Shown here: positions 16,330 to 24,464 of the stretch, piece by piece
Layout: each line of letters opens with the position of its first letter
Position numbering within the stretch: the first letter of the stretch is position 1
Assembly (NCBI GenBank): GCA_028289725.1
Contig: JANQOH010000037.1
Span: 1 to 29,839 of the forward strand
Reading direction: 5' to 3'
DNA length: 29,839 nt
Source: Alphaproteobacteria bacterium
GTDB taxonomy: Bacteria; Pseudomonadota; Alphaproteobacteria; UBA7887
The notes under the pieces: generated by a model
Seen by the model: the letters and a program-made list of their open reading frames with translations, nothing else
Databases searched by the model: none
Told to the model about the DNA's origin: nothing
Translations under genes and position numbers: made by a program

Positions 16330-17082
16330 ATGAAGAAAGGCGCCCTCACTGGATTTGACGTCGCCATCCTCGCCGGTGGCTTTGGCACGCGTCTACGAGG
16401 TGCGCTGCCCGATACGCCCAAAATCCTTGCGCCGATAGGCGGGCGTCCGTTCCTCGATCACTTGATGGACTGCCTTACGCGGGAGAATCCGCGGCGGATT
16501 GTTTTTTGTTTGGGATATTTGGCTGAGCAAGTCATCGATGCCATTCACAAACGGTCTTGCGCGCCTTGCGCCATCGAATGGATCGTCGAGCCTGAACCCG
16601 CTGGCACGGGCGGGGCCTTGCGTCATGCACGCGCGCGACTCCAGAGCGACCCGACACTTGTTTTAAACGGCGACACTTGGATCGATATCGATTTCGCGCG
16701 TTTTGTCGGTCAAGTCCGCAAGAATTCGGCCGAAATTGGCATGGCCTGCGTGAAAGCCACCGATGTATCGCGGTACGGCTCGGTCAAGGCCGATCGGCGA
16801 GGATGGGTACAGGGATTCTCGGAAAAGCACGCTACACGTCGCCGCAGCGGACTGGTGAATGGCGGCGTGTACCTCTTTTCTCAGGCAGCGCTGAACCGTA
16901 TGGAAAGCCAAGCGATCAAATCGCTCGAGCGCGATTTTCTACAGACGGCACCGCCACACACCATCCTCTCTCACGTCGAAAGTGGTTGTTTTGTCGACTT
17001 TGGAACGCCGGACGATTATGCCAAAGCGGAATCCATCGTGCCCGCGTCTCGGCCAAGACAACCGTATTTGGTCGTCGCATGA
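16330..17082 (+). CDS. hddC: HddC-like sugar-1-phosphate nucleotidyltransferase
   Basis: A 250-residue nucleotidyltransferase. The signature LAGGFGTRLR (from residue 14) is followed by the Lys in TPKILAPIGGRPFLDHL, the activating loop GTGGALR and the metal Asp in LNGDTW. The nearest known activity is HddC, which makes GDP-D-glycero-alpha-D-manno-heptose from the 1-phosphate. The next gene encodes an HddA-like kinase, which supports this over mannose- or glucose-1-phosphate enzymes. GGAGG lies about 10 bases before the ATG. The stop overlaps the next start as ATGA. The base (GTP or other) cannot be settled from sequence. Confidence 0.85.
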   Translation: MKKGALTGFDVAILAGGFGTRLRGALPDTPKILAPIGGRPFLDHLMDCLTRENPRRIVFCLGYLAEQVIDAIHKRSCAPCAIEWIVEPEPAGTGGALRHARARLQSDPTLVLNGDTWIDIDFARFVGQVRKNSAEIGMACVKATDVSRYGSVKADRRGWVQGFSEKHATRRRSGLVNGGVYLFSQAALNRMESQAIKSLERDFLQTAPPHTILSHVESGCFVDFGTPDDYAKAESIVPASRPRQPYLVVA

Positions 17083-18083
17083 TCATTAGCCGTACACCTT
17101 TTCGGGTGTCGTTATTCGGCGGTGGGTCCGACTATCCGGCATGGTCATCGGCGCACGGCGGCGCTGTGCTCGGGTGCGCGATCGACAAATATTGCTATAT
17201 CAGCGTCCGCCGCCTGCCGCCCTTCTTTGAGCACAAACACCGCATCGTCTACTCGAAAATTGAGACGGTGAATTGCGTCTCCGAAATCGAACACCCGGCC
17301 GTCAAACATGTTCTGCAAGAAATGAATGTCGAGACAGGTCTCGAGATTCATCACGACGGCGACCTGCCCGCCCGCACGGGCTTGGGATCCAGCTCATCTT
17401 TCACGGTCGGGCTGCTTCACGCGCTCCATGCTCTAGACAGCCGAATGGTGAGCAAACAAGCGCTCGCACAGCAAGCGATCGAGGTGGAGCAGAACGTTAT
17501 TCGCGAACATGTCGGATCGCAGGATCAAGTATGGGCGGCCTTCGGCGGTCTCAACCGCATCGATTTCCGATCCGATGGCGGATTTGAAGTCAAACGCCTG
17601 ATCGTGCGACCCGCGCGCCTTCAGGAACTTCTCGGTTCCTTTCTTTTGTTTTACACGGGCTTGTCTCGGTACGCGTCGCAGATCGCCGAAAAGAAGATTG
17701 CCAACTTGCACGCCCAAAGCGCGCACGTTCATCGGATGGTCGACATGGTCGACGATGCCGAGGCAATTATCACGGGCGATAATCGCTCCATCTATGAGCT
17801 TGGCGCATTGCTTGATGAATCCTGGGCGTTGAAGCGGGAGCTCGCGAACTGCGTCACCAATCCACAAATCGACACGATCTATGACGCGGCCATGTCCGCG
17901 GGCGCGACCGGTGGCAAACTGCTCGGCGCGGGCGGCGGTGGCTTTATGCTGTTTCAGGTGCCTATTGAGCGCCAAGATGCCGTCAAACAGCGCCTCGATA
18001 CGCTCATCGGCTTGCCTTTCGGCCTCGACTCCTGTGGCAGCAAAATTATGGTCTACGAGCCCAACGGCTTGAACGCGCACTAA
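17079..18083 (+). CDS. hddA: HddA-like GHMP sugar kinase
   Basis: A 334-residue GHMP-superfamily kinase. It has the N-terminal signature MIISRTPFRVSLFGGGSDYP typical of D-glycero-D-manno-heptose 7-phosphate kinase. The phosphate loop LPARTGLGSSSS spans residues 96-107, and the C-terminal motif GATGGKLLGAGGGGFMLF is complete. In the known pathway HddA phosphorylates the heptose 7-phosphate at C1; GmhB then removes the C7 phosphate and HddC adds the nucleotide. GmhA and GmhB are not in the window. Translation is coupled to the nucleotidyltransferase by ATGA. Its TAA stop shares bases with the TAG of the convergent glycosyltransferase. Fucokinase-type specificity is the main alternative. Confidence 0.85.
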   Translation: MIISRTPFRVSLFGGGSDYPAWSSAHGGAVLGCAIDKYCYISVRRLPPFFEHKHRIVYSKIETVNCVSEIEHPAVKHVLQEMNVETGLEIHHDGDLPARTGLGSSSSFTVGLLHALHALDSRMVSKQALAQQAIEVEQNVIREHVGSQDQVWAAFGGLNRIDFRSDGGFEVKRLIVRPARLQELLGSFLLFYTGLSRYASQIAEKKIANLHAQSAHVHRMVDMVDDAEAIITGDNRSIYELGALLDESWALKRELANCVTNPQIDTIYDAAMSAGATGGKLLGAGGGGFMLFQVPIERQDAVKQRLDTLIGLPFGLDSCGSKIMVYEPNGLNAH

Positions 18084-19741
18084 TGCGACATCTGAAAAAT
18101 GTCTTCCAGCACGCGCTCCACGTCGTCAATTGGGACTTCAAAATCATGGTTAAGCGGATCATCGCCTTGCTTCACGGCTTCTCCCGTGACGCGGTGATAA
18201 TGAAGGCCCAAATGACGGCATATCGTTGGGTGGATATCCATGGCCGGGAAATCGTAGATCATCTCCACGACCCGCGTGCCGGGACGCGCAAAAAGGAGCA
18301 ACATCATCCCCGCGCCAGCCGGGCCCATGATGATCTCGGCTTGCGCGGCCAATTCCGTTTGTTCGGCAATTGAGTAGGTGGCGGGGTCAATAACCTCAAA
18401 ACCGTTCGATTCGACGAGGTCAATCACCGCATCCTCGTTGACGAGCTGTCGCCAACGGGCGTTTCGCCGCGCGATGTAAAAACGCCGATCGGGACGTGCG
18501 GCGCGCGGTCGCGCGGGACTTAGTGTCTCGCGGACGTAATCGACTATCTTCGCCGACCAATAAAGCTCGCCGCGATAGCCGTGGTAAAGCATGGACGGCA
18601 TCCAAAGCCTCTCGAAGCGATAAACCGTGTCAGGTTCAACAATGCGTATGCGATCGCGGTTATAGCCTGCGCGCGCCAGGCAATCGAAGTGCATCGGACC
18701 AACGCCGCGTCCCACCACCAGCGGCAGCGACCTGAGGTGCGGAATGCGTGCCGCCATCATGAGACGCGAGAAAATGTTGAGCATCCAGTGGCCAAAATTT
18801 TCATGAAAGCCGACAAAAAAATGTGTGCCGGCCACCGCTTCCTCATTGCTCGCCGCTGCAAGAATTTTGACGCCGTCGGAAACCTGCACGACATCGTTGT
18901 AGAAACCGGCCATGGGTGAAACAATTTTTTCCGGATTTGGAACCAGCCCTTCAGCGAAGAAGAAACCGTCGTTCGTCACCGGCACGAACGACGTCCCGAG
19001 CAATTGAACGTCTTCGAGGCCAGCAGCAAATGCGGGCCGTTTCGCAACTTCTTCGGGGTTGGTCATCCGCGACATGGCCAGGTCGTCCAGAACCTCAACC
19101 GCGATCCCGTGCGATTGGCAATATTCCCAGAGGCTGCCGCCTTGCCGAAACACGTTCGCCTGCTCCGCCCCTGGGACCGCCACGCCGCGCGCAGACTCTA
19201 ACGCCGCAAGCGCATCGCCCACTTTGTTTTCGTAGAGGTATAAGGACGCGAGTTCGCGCCAGACGTCGGAAATCTGGTCGGCATTTTGCGCTTCGGGCCG
19301 GGCGAGCGCCTCGCTCAGCATCGAAATGGCGACGCCGACATCGCCGGCGCGACGCATGGTGCGCGCGGCGCGCAGCAGCGTATTGGCGTGCCCGGGTCGC
19401 ATGGCGGCGCTTTGGCGGTAATACGCAATCGCCTCGGCATGGTTGCCGCGCGCCGCCAAGATATCCGCTAAGCTCGACAAGCATTCGGGCTCATTGGGAT
19501 GCCGCGCCGCGGCCTGACGCATGAGAGCCTCAGCCTCTTCGCGTTTGCCATGACGCCATGCAAGGAGGCCCGTTGTGATCAGCAAATCCGGATTATCAGG
19601 GTCGATCGCCGCGATTTGACCGCATAGTTGAACCACGCGCGCTTTGTTCCCAAGCGTGCTGTGGGTGCGAAGATCCGCGACCAATTGATCTAAACGTTGC
19701 GCCAAGACCGATCCCTCGTGTCTCTCTGATGCGTCGTACAT
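18080..19741 (-). CDS. TPR protein with GT61 glycosyltransferase domain
   Basis: A 553-residue protein. Residues about 15-195 form TPR-like helical repeats (for example LITTGLLAWRHGKREEAEAL and SLADILAARGNHAEAIAYYR). Residues about 270-540 resemble the GT61 (DUF563) family: GTHFFVGFHENFGHWMLN, the RRFYIARRNARWR block with NED following, IMGPAGAGMMLLLFA and GTRVVEM. GT61 enzymes transfer sugars, often xylose or GlcNAc, onto glycans or proteins. There is no signal peptide, so it should act in the cytoplasm. A TPR plus glycosyltransferase layout occurs in protein O-glycosyltransferases, including the flagellin one FlmG. The gene converges on the sugar operon with a 4-bp stop overlap. It is the only clear transferase in the window and so the best candidate to use the cluster's sugar. 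Confidence 0.85.
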   Translation of the reverse strand: MYDASERHEGSVLAQRLDQLVADLRTHSTLGNKARVVQLCGQIAAIDPDNPDLLITTGLLAWRHGKREEAEALMRQAAARHPNEPECLSSLADILAARGNHAEAIAYYRQSAAMRPGHANTLLRAARTMRRAGDVGVAISMLSEALARPEAQNADQISDVWRELASLYLYENKVGDALAALESARGVAVPGAEQANVFRQGGSLWEYCQSHGIAVEVLDDLAMSRMTNPEEVAKRPAFAAGLEDVQLLGTSFVPVTNDGFFFAEGLVPNPEKIVSPMAGFYNDVVQVSDGVKILAAASNEEAVAGTHFFVGFHENFGHWMLNIFSRLMMAARIPHLRSLPLVVGRGVGPMHFDCLARAGYNRDRIRIVEPDTVYRFERLWMPSMLYHGYRGELYWSAKIVDYVRETLSPARPRAARPDRRFYIARRNARWRQLVNEDAVIDLVESNGFEVIDPATYSIAEQTELAAQAEIIMGPAGAGMMLLLFARPGTRVVEMIYDFPAMDIHPTICRHLGLHYHRVTGEAVKQGDDPLNHDFEVPIDDVERVLEDIFQMSH

Positions 19742-19852
19742 ATCGCAAGACGCGAGGACCGACTATTTCAACCGCAGGCTCTAGCGTACCCTTGCTTTGT
19801 ATCCCACATGAGCTGCTTAAATCGCCTATCGCTGAGCGAGGATTCGGGCCTC

Positions 19853-20320
19853 ATGATTCGCTATGCCACAGGACCACACCGCGCGGCATGTACCATGGCG
19901 GTGCTATTGTTCTTGAGTGGTTGCACGGAATCCCGGCAAACCTGGCCGCCCTTTTGCCAAATTCAGTCCTTGGATGGCCCCGGCCGCTTGGCGGGACATC
20001 ATTTTGTCGAGAACGATCCGTGGCCCCTCACCACAGGCCGGTACGACTATCTCGATTATCTCGGACTAGACGAGCAAGGCCGCGCGCGAATCCAAGCAAC
20101 GTCCGGCGACATAAAGGCATTAGGATTCATCGGCGGCGTCGGCGCCGGAACGGCGGACCTCGACACCGTGCGCGTTGTGCCCGGTTCACCGCCGCACGCC
20201 ATTCACGAGCGCCTTTGTGCTGAAGTGCTGAACGTGGTCCCCGATGGCCAAGGCGGCCACCGACTGTCATATCGGTTGACGCAACGCGATCCCGACGGAA
20301 GTTGCCGCCCGTGTCCCTAG
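19853..20320 (+). CDS. Putative lipoprotein of unknown function
   Basis: A 155-residue protein starting MIRYATGPHRAAC, then a hydrophobic stretch and a lipobox LSGC with Cys 24 as the likely lipidated residue, followed by TESRQ. The rest (WPPFCQIQSLDGPGRL, then a mixed strand-rich region ending PDGSCRPCP) matches nothing I recognise. It has four further cysteines, two in the C-terminal CRPCP. The ATG at 19853 places the lipobox normally; an upstream in-frame ATG at 19808 would put it too far in. GAGG lies about 12 bases upstream. It diverges from the GT61 gene. The downstream hairpin at 20348-20385 points the other way and is not its terminator. Confidence 0.6.
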   Translation: MIRYATGPHRAACTMAVLLFLSGCTESRQTWPPFCQIQSLDGPGRLAGHHFVENDPWPLTTGRYDYLDYLGLDEQGRARIQATSGDIKALGFIGGVGAGTADLDTVRVVPGSPPHAIHERLCAEVLNVVPDGQGGHRLSYRLTQRDPDGSCRPCP

Positions 20321-20347
20321 ACGGCGTCTGCCGATTGCACCGGACAT

Positions 20348-20385
20348 AAAAAAAGTCGCCGCCCTTGGGGGGAAAGGGCGGCGAC
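20348..20385 (-). terminator. Leftward Rho-independent terminator with C-rich loop
   Basis: Read on the minus strand: a 12-bp perfect stem GTCGCCGCCCTT / AAGGGCGGCGAC, a 7-nt loop TCCCCCC and then seven T. Plus-strand positions are arms 20355-20366 and 20374-20385, with the A-run at 20348-20354. No leftward gene ends here, so it should serve an unannotated transcript. Confidence 0.85.
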
Positions 20386-20415
20386 GGGGTCTTCAGGGAG
20401 GGGAGGTCGTTCTCG
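20348..20415 (-). ncRNA. Candidate small RNA (about 70 nt)
   Basis: A strong leftward terminator has no leftward gene feeding it. Upstream on the same strand are a TATAAA (20422-20427) and, centred about 64 bp from the implied start near 20415, a TGTGA-N6-TCACA site. That is close to a class I CRP position. No good -35 is seen, which is common at such promoters. The predicted RNA would carry GACCTCCCTG in its unpaired 5' part and TCCCCCC in the terminator loop. C-rich single-stranded stretches like these are known in small RNAs that cover Shine-Dalgarno sites. The 5' end is inferred. Confidence 0.4.
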
Positions 20416-20471
20416 AGATCCTTTATATGCTCCTGCGCCGTCCCGCACTGTTAGGTTGGTCACCACGGCTG

Positions 20472-20487
20472 TGTGATCTAGGTCACA
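20472..20487. promoter_or_regulatory. CRP-type palindrome TGTGA-N6-TCACA
   Basis: GTGTGATCTAGGTCACAC (20471-20488) carries both conserved half-sites TGTGA and TCACA with the canonical 6-bp spacer. It is close to the ideal CRP/Clr binding sequence. It may serve the leftward small-RNA candidate or, 268 bp away, the rightward DUF882 gene. Confidence 0.7.
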
Positions 20488-20754
20488 CTGGAAAATCGTT
20501 CCACCCGCAGCATGCGTCGCCCGACATCATCCCGCCCACACATTTGATCTGGAAATCGGCGCGGTTTGACCCGAAACACGGGCACGCAGCCGTCGGACCG
20601 TGCCGGTTTTCCCGCATCGGTGCGGGGGCAGGCCCCAGCTTGACGCCGCCCAGACGCCGCCTTACCACGAGGACGAGAAACTGATCAGCGCGTGACCGCC
20701 ATCGCAGGCATGACCACGCCTCACCTTAGATGATGTTCGGAAAGCGAGAGTGGC

Positions 20755-21330
20755 ATGACAAAATCAATGGGTAGGCTCAGCGTGTCTCGGATCACCGCAT
20801 CGCGTCCGGTTGGACGCCGCACCGTCATGGGTTGGCTTGGCGCCAGCGCCCTGGCGCTTCAAGCGCCGCCGGTCTTGGCCGCCGTCAATTCCAAATCGCT
20901 GTCGTTTCGCAGTATTCATACCGGAGAGGCACTGACCTGCACCTATTGGGATTCGAACGGCTACCGCGCGGATGCCTTAAGCGATATCGATTATCTCCTG
21001 CGCGACCATCGCACCGGCGATATTGCGCTGATGGACCTCGGTCTCCTCGACATGCTGCATAGCTTGCGGGTGACGATGGGGTCCGGCGAACCGTTCGAGG
21101 TCATTAGCGGCTACCGTTCGCCCAAGACCAACGAAATGCTGCGTCAACGCGGCGTGGGCGTGAACGAAGACAGTTTGCATATGACCGGTCGCGCGATCGA
21201 CGTTCGGCTGCCCGGCCGCGACACCACCGCGCTCCGCGATGCGGCGATTGCCATGCGCGCGGGCGGCGTCGGCTACTATGCCGGCTCCGATTTCGTCCAT
21301 GTCGATGTCGGGCCGATTGAAATCTGGTAG
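20755..21330 (+). CDS. Tat-exported DUF882 (M15-like) zinc protein
   Basis: A 191-residue protein with a twin-arginine signal (R21-R22 in VGRRTVMGWLGASALAL, cleavage near VLAA). The remainder is a DUF882/YcbK-type domain of the M15 peptidase fold. ISGYRSPKTNEML is the hallmark motif. The zinc ligands are His142 and Asp149 (HMTGRAIDV) and His182 (DFVHVDVG). M15-type enzymes cut peptide bonds in peptidoglycan, so a periplasmic wall-remodelling role is likely. The start ATG has GCGAGAG a few bases upstream. The length is normal for the family. It is separated by 76 bp from the following aminotransferase. Confidence 0.9.
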   Translation: MTKSMGRLSVSRITASRPVGRRTVMGWLGASALALQAPPVLAAVNSKSLSFRSIHTGEALTCTYWDSNGYRADALSDIDYLLRDHRTGDIALMDLGLLDMLHSLRVTMGSGEPFEVISGYRSPKTNEMLRQRGVGVNEDSLHMTGRAIDVRLPGRDTTALRDAAIAMRAGGVGYYAGSDFVHVDVGPIEIW

Positions 21331-21406
21331 CGACTGGGTCCCACCTGATTTGACATAACCTGGTCCAGCCGCTTCCTTAGCGCTCACTCGCGACGGAGGC
21401 GGCACT

Positions 21407-22567
21407 GTGAAATCGGCCAATCCGGGCCTGTCGGGGCTCGGAACCACAATTTTCGAAGTCATGTCGCTGCTCGCGCGCGAGCACGGATCAATCAATCTGG
21501 GGCAGGGCTTCCCGGATGAAGACGGGCCGGAAGATATTCGCCGCCTTGCGGCAGAGGCCGTCGTGGCCGGTCCCAATCAGTACCCGCCCATGCCGGGCAT
21601 CGTCGAACTCCGCCAGGCGATCACGGCCCACGCCAAACGGTTCTATGACCTCGATTTCGATTGGCGCAGCGAGGTCGTCGTCACGTCGGGCGCGACCGAA
21701 GCGCTCGCCGGGTGTCTCTTCGGCCTCTTGGAACCGGGCGACGAAGCAGTCCTGCTCGAGCCGCTTTATGACAGCTACCTGCCGATTGCCCGGCGCGCCG
21801 GCGCCGACGTCAAGCTGGTCCGACTCGAGCCACCGAATTGGGAACTGCCGTGTGAGGCGCTTGCCGAAGCCTTCTCGGACCGCACCAAACTGATCCTTCT
21901 CAACTCGCCGATGAACCCGGCGGCCAAAGTGTTCTCGGACGATGAATTGTCGTTCATCGCCGAATTGGTCACGAGGTACGACGCCTACGCGGTGTGCGAC
22001 GAAGTTTACGAACACTTGCTGTTCGATGGGCGCCCCCACCATCCGTTGATTACTTTTCCAGGCATGCGTGAGCGTTGCCTGCGCATCGGATCGGCCGGAA
22101 AAATTTTTTCCCTCACCGGGTGGAAAGTGGGTTGGGTGTGCGGCGCGGCGGAGACGTTGGCGCCCGTCATCAAGGCGCATCAGTTCCTGACTTTCACGAC
22201 CGCGCCAAACTTGCAGGTTGCGGTGGCTTCGGGGCTCGGCAAGGACGACGCTTACTTCGCGAGCATCTCAACGGAACTGGAAGGCAAGCGAAACCGATTG
22301 CGCGACGGACTTGCGGGTATCGGTTTCAAAATGCTCGAGACGGAAGGCACATATTTCATCAGTGCCGATTTCAGGCCGCTCGGATTCAATGGCGACGATG
22401 TCGATTTCTGCCGCCACATCACCACCGAAGCCGGCGTGACGGCGGTGCCCTTAAGCGCGTTCTACGACACCGGCGACGTCCGCCACTTCGCGCGCTTCTG
22501 CTTCACAAAACAAGACGCCATTCTGGACGAAGCCGTCGACAAACTCGCCCGGCATTTCGGCGCGTGA
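21407..22567 (+). CDS. Class I/II PLP aminotransferase (YbdL/KAT-like)
   Basis: A 386-residue fold-type I aminotransferase. INLGQGFPDEDGP near the N-terminus and the PLP lysine K232 in SAGKIFSLTGWKVGW are typical of the methionine/glutamine-keto-acid and kynurenine aminotransferase group. NSPMNPAAKVF and CDEVYEHLLFDG bind the cofactor, and the substrate-carboxylate Arg lies in HFARFCFTK. It probably transfers an amino group between an amino acid (methionine, glutamine or an aromatic) and a keto acid in the cytoplasm; exact specificity is not clear. The start codon is GTG, with GGAGG about ten bases before it. Confidence 0.9.
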   Translation: MKSANPGLSGLGTTIFEVMSLLAREHGSINLGQGFPDEDGPEDIRRLAAEAVVAGPNQYPPMPGIVELRQAITAHAKRFYDLDFDWRSEVVVTSGATEALAGCLFGLLEPGDEAVLLEPLYDSYLPIARRAGADVKLVRLEPPNWELPCEALAEAFSDRTKLILLNSPMNPAAKVFSDDELSFIAELVTRYDAYAVCDEVYEHLLFDGRPHHPLITFPGMRERCLRIGSAGKIFSLTGWKVGWVCGAAETLAPVIKAHQFLTFTTAPNLQVAVASGLGKDDAYFASISTELEGKRNRLRDGLAGIGFKMLETEGTYFISADFRPLGFNGDDVDFCRHITTEAGVTAVPLSAFYDTGDVRHFARFCFTKQDAILDEAVDKLARHFGA

Positions 22568-22800
22568 AGCGGAAAACACGCGGTAGGCGCCTTTTCCGGG
22601 CACCCCTGCTGGGCTCACTCCATTTTGAGCGAAAGGTGTTGTCGCACATCACCGTTTCTGGCGGAATGAATTGCAAACAGGCCTCACAACCATAAATAGT
22701 ACGAATTGTAACGCACCCCACAGGAGTGTTGAGTGATCCGGCGGCGCGCTAGCGGTCATCGGACGCCAGCTAATCGCTTATCTGAAGATGTAGGTGCGGC

Positions 22801-23250
22801 ATGTTCAAGATCGAAGAAGACCCAAATAGAACGAAGTATGAAGACAAAAAAATCGTCATTGATCATGACCGGGGCGTGTCCCTGAAATTCCTTCGAAGCC
22901 CAGGCCCGGGCGGCGAGCCGGACGAAGGCGATACGTACCGGCTTACTTGGGGAAGTAGAACAATCGCCTTTGTTGCCCTCCGCCAATCTACTTTCGATCA
23001 GGACATCGGCAAATCTTACTATCTGTGCCGCTTCCTGAAGTTCGGAACCAAGGGCTACGGACGAATGCATGCAGCGGTTGAGGCTTATCCATTTGAGAGT
23101 GAGGACGAACGTCATCAGGCGATGATGCTTGCGGTAGAAGCCATGCTATTGATGAGTAGCCACTACAGTGGCGACACGCGGCCGGACGGCTACGATCGAG
23201 TCGAGTACAGAGGACATCTTTACACAAAAAGCGACTTCGGAATGAGCTGA
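22801..23250 (+). CDS. Hypothetical protein
   Basis: A 149-residue soluble protein with no recognised domain. It starts MFKIEEDPNRTKYEDKKIV; the first half looks strand-rich (KFLRSPGPGGEPDEGDTYRL, TIAFVALRQ) and the second has a helix ERHQAMMLAVEAMLLM and a C-terminal strand VEYRGHLYTKSDFG. There is no signal peptide or membrane segment. Its first 60 bases are richer in A than neighbouring genes, so it may have been acquired. The ribosome site is weak (GTAGGTGCGGC before the ATG). The reading frame is clean and of sensible composition, so I take it as a real gene of unknown role. Confidence 0.6.
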   Translation: MFKIEEDPNRTKYEDKKIVIDHDRGVSLKFLRSPGPGGEPDEGDTYRLTWGSRTIAFVALRQSTFDQDIGKSYYLCRFLKFGTKGYGRMHAAVEAYPFESEDERHQAMMLAVEAMLLMSSHYSGDTRPDGYDRVEYRGHLYTKSDFGMS

Positions 23251-23278
23251 AGCGGGATTAACCGGCCATAAAGCCAGA

Positions 23279-24373
23279 TCAAAAAACCGGAATAATGTCC
23301 TTCGGATCGAAAGCGACGGTTTCACCGTCTATGCCGATCTCAGGGAGGGCGGGGAAGGCGATATCGTAGCCTTCGATAATCCCTTTCATGCGCAGCACCG
23401 CCGTGCGCCAGTTTTCTTCGCGTTCTTCGAGGCTGAGCGTGCCGAGGCCGGCGGCGATGCCTTCCGCTTCGATCAACCGGTGGGCGTCGCGAAACGTGTC
23501 CGGCAGTTCCCAGAACAACTCGGGCGGCTCGTAGAGAATGCCGGAGAGGAACACATAGCCCGCGCGGATCTGCTTGGTAATCGTCGCTTTTTCCTCGTCG
23601 GTCAGTTCGGGCAGCAGCTTACGCAGCACCGCCATGCAGATACCTAGGTGGCGCGCTTCATCCTTGCCGACGAAACGGAAGGCTTCCTTGAACACGGGGA
23701 TCGTCGAGCGCTGGTGCATGCCGTGGAACAACGTCGACGCGGCAAGCTCGCCCATCAGGAACGAAGTGAACAGGATGGCGAGTGGGTACTTGTCGACCGC
23801 GCCCTTGAAGCCGTCCCAGTAGCGCGCGCCGTTGTGGTAGTACCATTTGGCATTGTTCAGCGCGAGTTTGCCTAAGGGCGTCTCTGGATCGTGATTGAGC
23901 GGCCCGCCCGGCGTCAGGATGGTAATGGCGCGTTGGCAGATTTCCTCGTGATTAACCTCATCCCGCACAACCGAAAAGAAACATTTGCGGATCGGGTCCT
24001 CTTCATGCGTCTCATAGGTGTGGATCATGGCCCGCGCGAACACGGCCGGCCCGGAGCTATCGAACACCGAGAGCAGGGTGAACCAGTAGGCGATGGCGTA
24101 ACGCTGATCGAGCGTGAAATCGTCCGGATTCAGCGTGTCCCAAGGCAGCGTCGCCGGCGACCAACCCGGATTGCGCGACTGCTCATAAATGTCGACGAGC
24201 TTCGGCGTTTCCGTATCCCACTCGATGGGAAAAATATTGCCCTCTGGGAATGCGGGCGGCTCGCTCGCGCCGAACAGGATCTGCTCGGGATCCGGCCGCT
24301 CCGCCGCCGTTTGTGGCGGTTCGCTCAAATTCTGCGCCAGGGTGTCCGCGGTTTCGCCGGTTTTCGGGCTCAT
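23279..24373 (-). CDS. Ferritin-like diiron protein (R2/AurF-like)
   Basis: A 364-residue helical protein. It carries two EXXH motifs, E139-V-N-H142 (RDEVNHEE) and E239-A-R-H242 (KDEARHLG), about 100 residues apart, plus E209 in FLMGELAAS. Acidic candidates for the remaining ligand are E121, E124 and E125. This is the carboxylate-bridged diiron pattern of ribonucleotide reductase R2, AurF N-oxygenases and related oxidases. There is no R1 gene nearby, so it is probably an oxygenase or oxidase rather than a reductase subunit; substrate unknown. The ATG at 24373 has GGGAG about 9 bases upstream; a TTG at 24388 overlaps that site and is less likely. Confidence 0.8.
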   Translation of the reverse strand: MSPKTGETADTLAQNLSEPPQTAAERPDPEQILFGASEPPAFPEGNIFPIEWDTETPKLVDIYEQSRNPGWSPATLPWDTLNPDDFTLDQRYAIAYWFTLLSVFDSSGPAVFARAMIHTYETHEEDPIRKCFFSVVRDEVNHEEICQRAITILTPGGPLNHDPETPLGKLALNNAKWYYHNGARYWDGFKGAVDKYPLAILFTSFLMGELAASTLFHGMHQRSTIPVFKEAFRFVGKDEARHLGICMAVLRKLLPELTDEEKATITKQIRAGYVFLSGILYEPPELFWELPDTFRDAHRLIEAEGIAAGLGTLSLEEREENWRTAVLRMKGIIEGYDIAFPALPEIGIDGETVAFDPKDIIPVF

Positions 24374-24464
24374 GCAACCGTCTCCCAATGTCCAATCTTC
24401 CGGAATATGTCCGGCGAAGCGCGCTTGATCAAGCCGACCTGTGTATCGTGGCGCGCCCTAAGCG

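Larger units (their letters stand above)
20321..20754. other. Gene-free interval with CRP-type site and small-RNA candidate
   Basis: No protein gene is supported in this 434-bp gap. It holds a leftward terminator (20348-20385), a TATAAA on the minus strand (20422-20427), a CRP-type palindrome (20472-20487) and two hairpin-forming segments: GGCACG (20581-20586) with CGTGCC (20599-20604), and CCCGCA (20611-20616) with TGCGGG (20621-20626). The first part is discussed as a candidate small RNA; the right part is the upstream region of the DUF882 gene. Confidence 0.5.

Noticed and set aside
18916..19524. Antisense frame (202 codons) across the TPR part of the GT61 gene
   Set aside because: Very Arg/Pro-rich shadow frame with no domain.
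20427..20684. Plus-strand frame (85 codons) in the small-RNA interval
   Set aside because: No ribosome site, no domain, and it runs through the CRP-type palindrome and hairpins.
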